Below, in pieces: positions 61,583 to 64,000 of a DNA stretch of 64,000 bases. The stretch is from the NCBI GenBank assembly GCA_937889545.1, contig CALAOT010000106.1, positions 53,542 to 117,541 on the forward strand, read 5' to 3'. A program made the translations under genes and the position numbers. How positions within the stretch are numbered: the first letter of the stretch is position 1; the number at the start of each line of letters is the position of its first letter. The notes beneath the pieces were generated by a model. The model did no database searches. It was not told the DNA's origin and saw only the letters and a program-made list of their open reading frames with translations. Source of the DNA: an uncultured Opitutaceae bacterium. GTDB lineage: Bacteria > Verrucomicrobiota > Verrucomicrobiia > Opitutales > Opitutaceae.

Positions 61583-62821
61583 CTATGCCACGAATCGCTT
61601 TACAATCAACGTGGAATTTATCCCCAGCATTCCGAACGAGTTGTTGAGGATCGTGTCGATCCGGCGCGCCTTGGCGGGGACGTTCAGGACGAGGCCCGGG
61701 AGCGCGCACGCCGGGTCGAGGTCGTCGACGTTGATCGTCGCGTGGACCGTGAGGTCGTCGAACGAGGGCAGATTGCCCGCGAGCTCGAGCGCACCCGCCG
61801 CCCCCATGCAGTGGCCGATGAAGCTTTTCGTGTTGTTTACGAAGGTGTCCGGGCAGCCTTCGCCGAAGACCGCGCGGATCGCCTCGCACTCCTGGATGTC
61901 CCCCAGGAGCGTCGCCGTCGCGTGGGTGTTCACGATGTGGATGTCCGCCGGCCGGAGGCCCGCATGGGCGATCGACTTGCGGATGCACTCGGCCTGTCGG
62001 ACGGGATTGGGAAGGACGTAGTCGCTCGCGTCGCTGTTGACGCCGTAGCCGGCGATCTCGGCGTAGATCCGGGCGCCGCGGGCCAGCGCGTCATCCATCC
62101 GTTCAAGCGTGTAGAGGCAGCCCCCCTCGGAAACGACGATCCCGTTGCGGGCCCTGTCGAAAGGGCGGGACGCCTTGGACGGGATCTCGTGGGTGGCGAG
62201 GGCGCCCTGCGACTTGAACCCCGCGAAGATGCCGAACGTGTGGATGCTCTCGCTCACCCCGCCGCAGATCGCCAGGTCGACCTCGCCCAGCCGGAGCATC
62301 TGCGAGGCGTGGATCAGGCCGAGGTTGCCGGCCGCGCACGCGGCGCCAATGGTGTAGGCGGGCCCGGTGACTCCGAGGTTGAGCGACGCCTCGCCGGCGG
62401 GGTTGTTCGCGACCGTGCGCGGGTTGTGGTAGTGCGACCAGTACTTTGTGTCGTAGTTGAACTTCGAGATGGCGTAGATCTCATTCTCGGTCTCGACGTT
62501 GCCGTGCTCGGTGCAGCCGATGTAGATGCCGACGCGGTCCTTGGGGAAGGCCCCGAATGGCAGCCCGCTGTCCTCGATCGCCTGGTTTGCGCACCAGATG
62601 CTGATGCTGCCGGCCCGCGTCCCCACGCGCACCTCCTTCCGCTTCTGGTACTTGAGCGCGTCGTAGAGGCAGGCTCCCGCCAGTAGCCTGCCCATGTAGC
62701 GCACCTCCACCCACCCGATCCCGGCGACCCCGGCCAGCAGGTTTCGCCGGAACTCCGGGAGGGAGTCGCCGTTCGGGGCCGTCAGGCCGACGCCGGTGAT
62801 GACGATTCGCGGAAGGTTCAT
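61583..62821 (-). CDS. Beta-ketoacyl-ACP synthase (FabF-like) of the lipid cluster
   Basis: 412 residues from ATG at 62821. The frame continues upstream but that part is antisense to galE. Cys162 in the nucleophile elbow (TIGAACAAGNLGLIHA), His300 in IVNTHATATLLGD and His337 in KSFIGHCMGAAG make the full Cys-His-His triad, so it is an active condensing enzyme and not a chain-length factor. It extends ACP-bound chains with malonyl units. First gene of the KAS-ACP unit, divergent from galE with 63 bp between starts. Confidence 0.92.
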   Translation of the reverse strand: MNLPRIVITGVGLTAPNGDSLPEFRRNLLAGVAGIGWVEVRYMGRLLAGACLYDALKYQKRKEVRVGTRAGSISIWCANQAIEDSGLPFGAFPKDRVGIYIGCTEHGNVETENEIYAISKFNYDTKYWSHYHNPRTVANNPAGEASLNLGVTGPAYTIGAACAAGNLGLIHASQMLRLGEVDLAICGGVSESIHTFGIFAGFKSQGALATHEIPSKASRPFDRARNGIVVSEGGCLYTLERMDDALARGARIYAEIAGYGVNSDASDYVLPNPVRQAECIRKSIAHAGLRPADIHIVNTHATATLLGDIQECEAIRAVFGEGCPDTFVNNTKSFIGHCMGAAGALELAGNLPSFDDLTVHATINVDDLDPACALPGLVLNVPAKARRIDTILNNSFGMLGINSTLIVKRFVA

Positions 62822-62884
62822 TTGCTGCGCAAGCAGGAAATCGCTAGCCAACAACGGGCCGAACGCAATAAAAGGTTCCTTTCC

Positions 62885-63877
62885 ATGAATGTTCTTGTGG
62901 TCGGGGGCGCGGGCTACATCGGAAGCCATTGCGTGCGGCAGCTTTCCGCCGCAGGCCACAGGGCCGTCGTTTTGGACAACCTGGTCTACGGCCATCGCGC
63001 CGCGGTCGAGAAGGGCGTGCCGCTGCACGTGGCGGACCTCGGCGACGAAAACGCCGTCACCTTTGTCCTCCTGCGCGAGAAGATCGACGTCGTGATGCAC
63101 TTCGCCGCCTTCTGCTACGTGGGCGAATCGGTCACGGATCCGCTCAAGTACTACCGCAACAACGTCGCCGCGACGATCCACCTGCTGGGCGCCATGGTCG
63201 GCGCAGGCGTCCGGAGGTTCGTGTTCTCGTCAACCTGCGCCACATTCGGCGTGCCCAAGAAGCTCCCGATCTCCGAGGACGCCCCGCAGGCCCCGATCAA
63301 CCCCTACGGCCAGACCAAGCTCGACGTCGAGAACGCGCTGCGCGCGCTCGCCCGCGCGAAGAAGATCTCCTTCGCGGCATTCCGCTACTTCAACGCGGCG
63401 GGGGCATCCGAGGACGGCTCGATCGGCGAGGACCACGACCCGGAGACCCACCTGATCCCGCTCGCGTTCGACGCCGCGACCCGAAAGCGCCCCTCCCTGG
63501 CGCTGTTCGGCACCGACTACCCGACCCCGGACGGCACGTGCCTGCGCGACTATGTCCATGTGGACGACCTGAGCCGGGCGCACATCGCCGTGTTTGAGAA
63601 GCTGTCCGAGCCCGGCGCGGCGTACTTCTACAACCTAGGCACGGGGGTCCCCTCGTCCAACCGCGAGGTGATCCGGGCGGTGGAGAAGGTCACACGCAGG
63701 AAGATCAAGGTCGTCGAGAGCCCCCGGCGCCCCGGCGATCCGCCCTCGCTGTTCGCCGACTCGGCGAAGGCGCGTAGGGAGCTCGGGTGGAAGGTCAGGT
63801 TTCCCGATATCGAGTCGATCGTGGCGAGCGCCTGGAAGTGGCACCGCGCGCACCCCAACGGGTTTGACGGGCGCTAG
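62885..63877 (+). CDS. galE: UDP-glucose 4-epimerase
   Basis: 330 residues from ATG at 62885. NAD-binding GGAGYIGSHCVRQL, VVLDNLVYGHRAAV, catalytic Ser-Thr (FSSTCATFGVP) and the Tyr-x3-Lys (NPYGQTKLDVENAL). It interconverts UDP-glucose and UDP-galactose (GalE type). The 21 extra upstream residues overlap the divergent KAS start and are unlikely. Confidence 0.94.
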   Translation: MNVLVVGGAGYIGSHCVRQLSAAGHRAVVLDNLVYGHRAAVEKGVPLHVADLGDENAVTFVLLREKIDVVMHFAAFCYVGESVTDPLKYYRNNVAATIHLLGAMVGAGVRRFVFSSTCATFGVPKKLPISEDAPQAPINPYGQTKLDVENALRALARAKKISFAAFRYFNAAGASEDGSIGEDHDPETHLIPLAFDAATRKRPSLALFGTDYPTPDGTCLRDYVHVDDLSRAHIAVFEKLSEPGAAYFYNLGTGVPSSNREVIRAVEKVTRRKIKVVESPRRPGDPPSLFADSAKARRELGWKVRFPDIESIVASAWKWHRAHPNGFDGR

Positions 63878-64000
63878 AGGCGCTTGCGAAGGGCGGCTTT
63901 CGTGACGCCCAGGCGCTTTGCCGCAGCGGTCTCATCCCCGCCCGCGGCCCTGAGAACGCGCTGGACGATCTCGCGCTCGACCTGCGGCCAGAGCGGCGGG
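63874..64000 (-). CDS. Fis-type HTH C-terminus (NtrC-like regulator), partial
   Basis: The last ~41 residues are visible: WPQVEREIVQRVLRAAGG then DETAAAKRLGVTKAALRKRL and stop. This is the Fis-type HTH that ends sigma-54 activators and related response regulators. The rest lies beyond the window. Its stop overlaps the galE stop (convergent). Confidence 0.8.
   Translation of the reverse strand, partial: PPLWPQVEREIVQRVLRAAGGDETAAAKRLGVTKAALRKRL

Noticed and set aside
1..64000. CRISPR array
   Set aside because: No regularly spaced short repeats seen; the repeats present are few, long and irregularly spaced.

Overview
The window looks like part of a Gram-negative, GC-rich bacterial chromosome. 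A member of the Verrucomicrobiota (Opitutaceae-like) is my best guess. This rests on gene style: a GH106-like and GH105-like polysaccharide pair, a Tat-exported Gfo/Idh/MocA oxidoreductase, an ADOP-type permease and an ECF sigma factor carrying a TonB domain. The assignment is inference only. The left half (about 1-32.6 kb) is a mosaic accessory region, and the right half (about 32.6-64 kb) is visibly GC-richer and reads as ordinary backbone with intact operons.

Left half. A truncated IS3-type element (1-1015) abuts a DUF1203 gene. A run of small unrelated genes follows: TetR + SDR sharing an 18-bp operator, SRPBCC, DUF899, DUF2182, a LysR fragment, a GFA-like protein, LysE, and a divergent DUF1579-like/WYL pair. 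Several genes here are broken or chimeric: an adaptor-protein start joined to an SDR end, a WYL helix-turn-helix joined to a DUF1203 end, and a LysE tail. From 12.7 to 31.5 kb there are conjugation and integrase remnants, an MgtA Mg2+ ATPase, a complete tyrosine recombinase, a RES/Xre-like toxin-antitoxin pair, a five-gene YbhGFSR/TolC-type efflux operon, a ParE-type and a VapC-type toxin-antitoxin pair, an RHS fragment and an IS630-type element. A ~125-bp repeat (three direct copies) whose first bases resemble the XerD arm of dif, plus two paralogous Lys/Ala-rich HTH genes, frame these blocks.

Right half. A probable rhamnogalacturonan-degrading set (GH106-like and GH105) lies next to a beta-propeller protein. 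Next come a sigma-TonB/coiled-coil/TonB-lipoprotein operon, an anion transporter, LemA with two TPM-domain proteins, an ADOP permease, and a nucleoside-to-ribose scavenging operon (transporter, ribokinase, nucleoside hydrolase).

The most interesting part is 52-63 kb: a minus-strand lipid cluster made of a ketoacyl synthase and a dedicated ACP, then (after a 2.6-kb interruption) two phytoene-desaturase-like FAD proteins, a FabZ-type dehydratase, a FabI-type reductase, OleA and OleB. Genes overlap by a few bases from the desaturases to OleB. The set combines a small type II fatty-acid synthase and desaturases, recalling the gene sets proposed for anammox ladderane lipids, with the first and last enzymes of head-to-head olefin synthesis, while OleC and OleD are not present in the window. 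I infer it makes an unusual polyunsaturated or carbocyclic chain that may be condensed head-to-head; the product is unknown.
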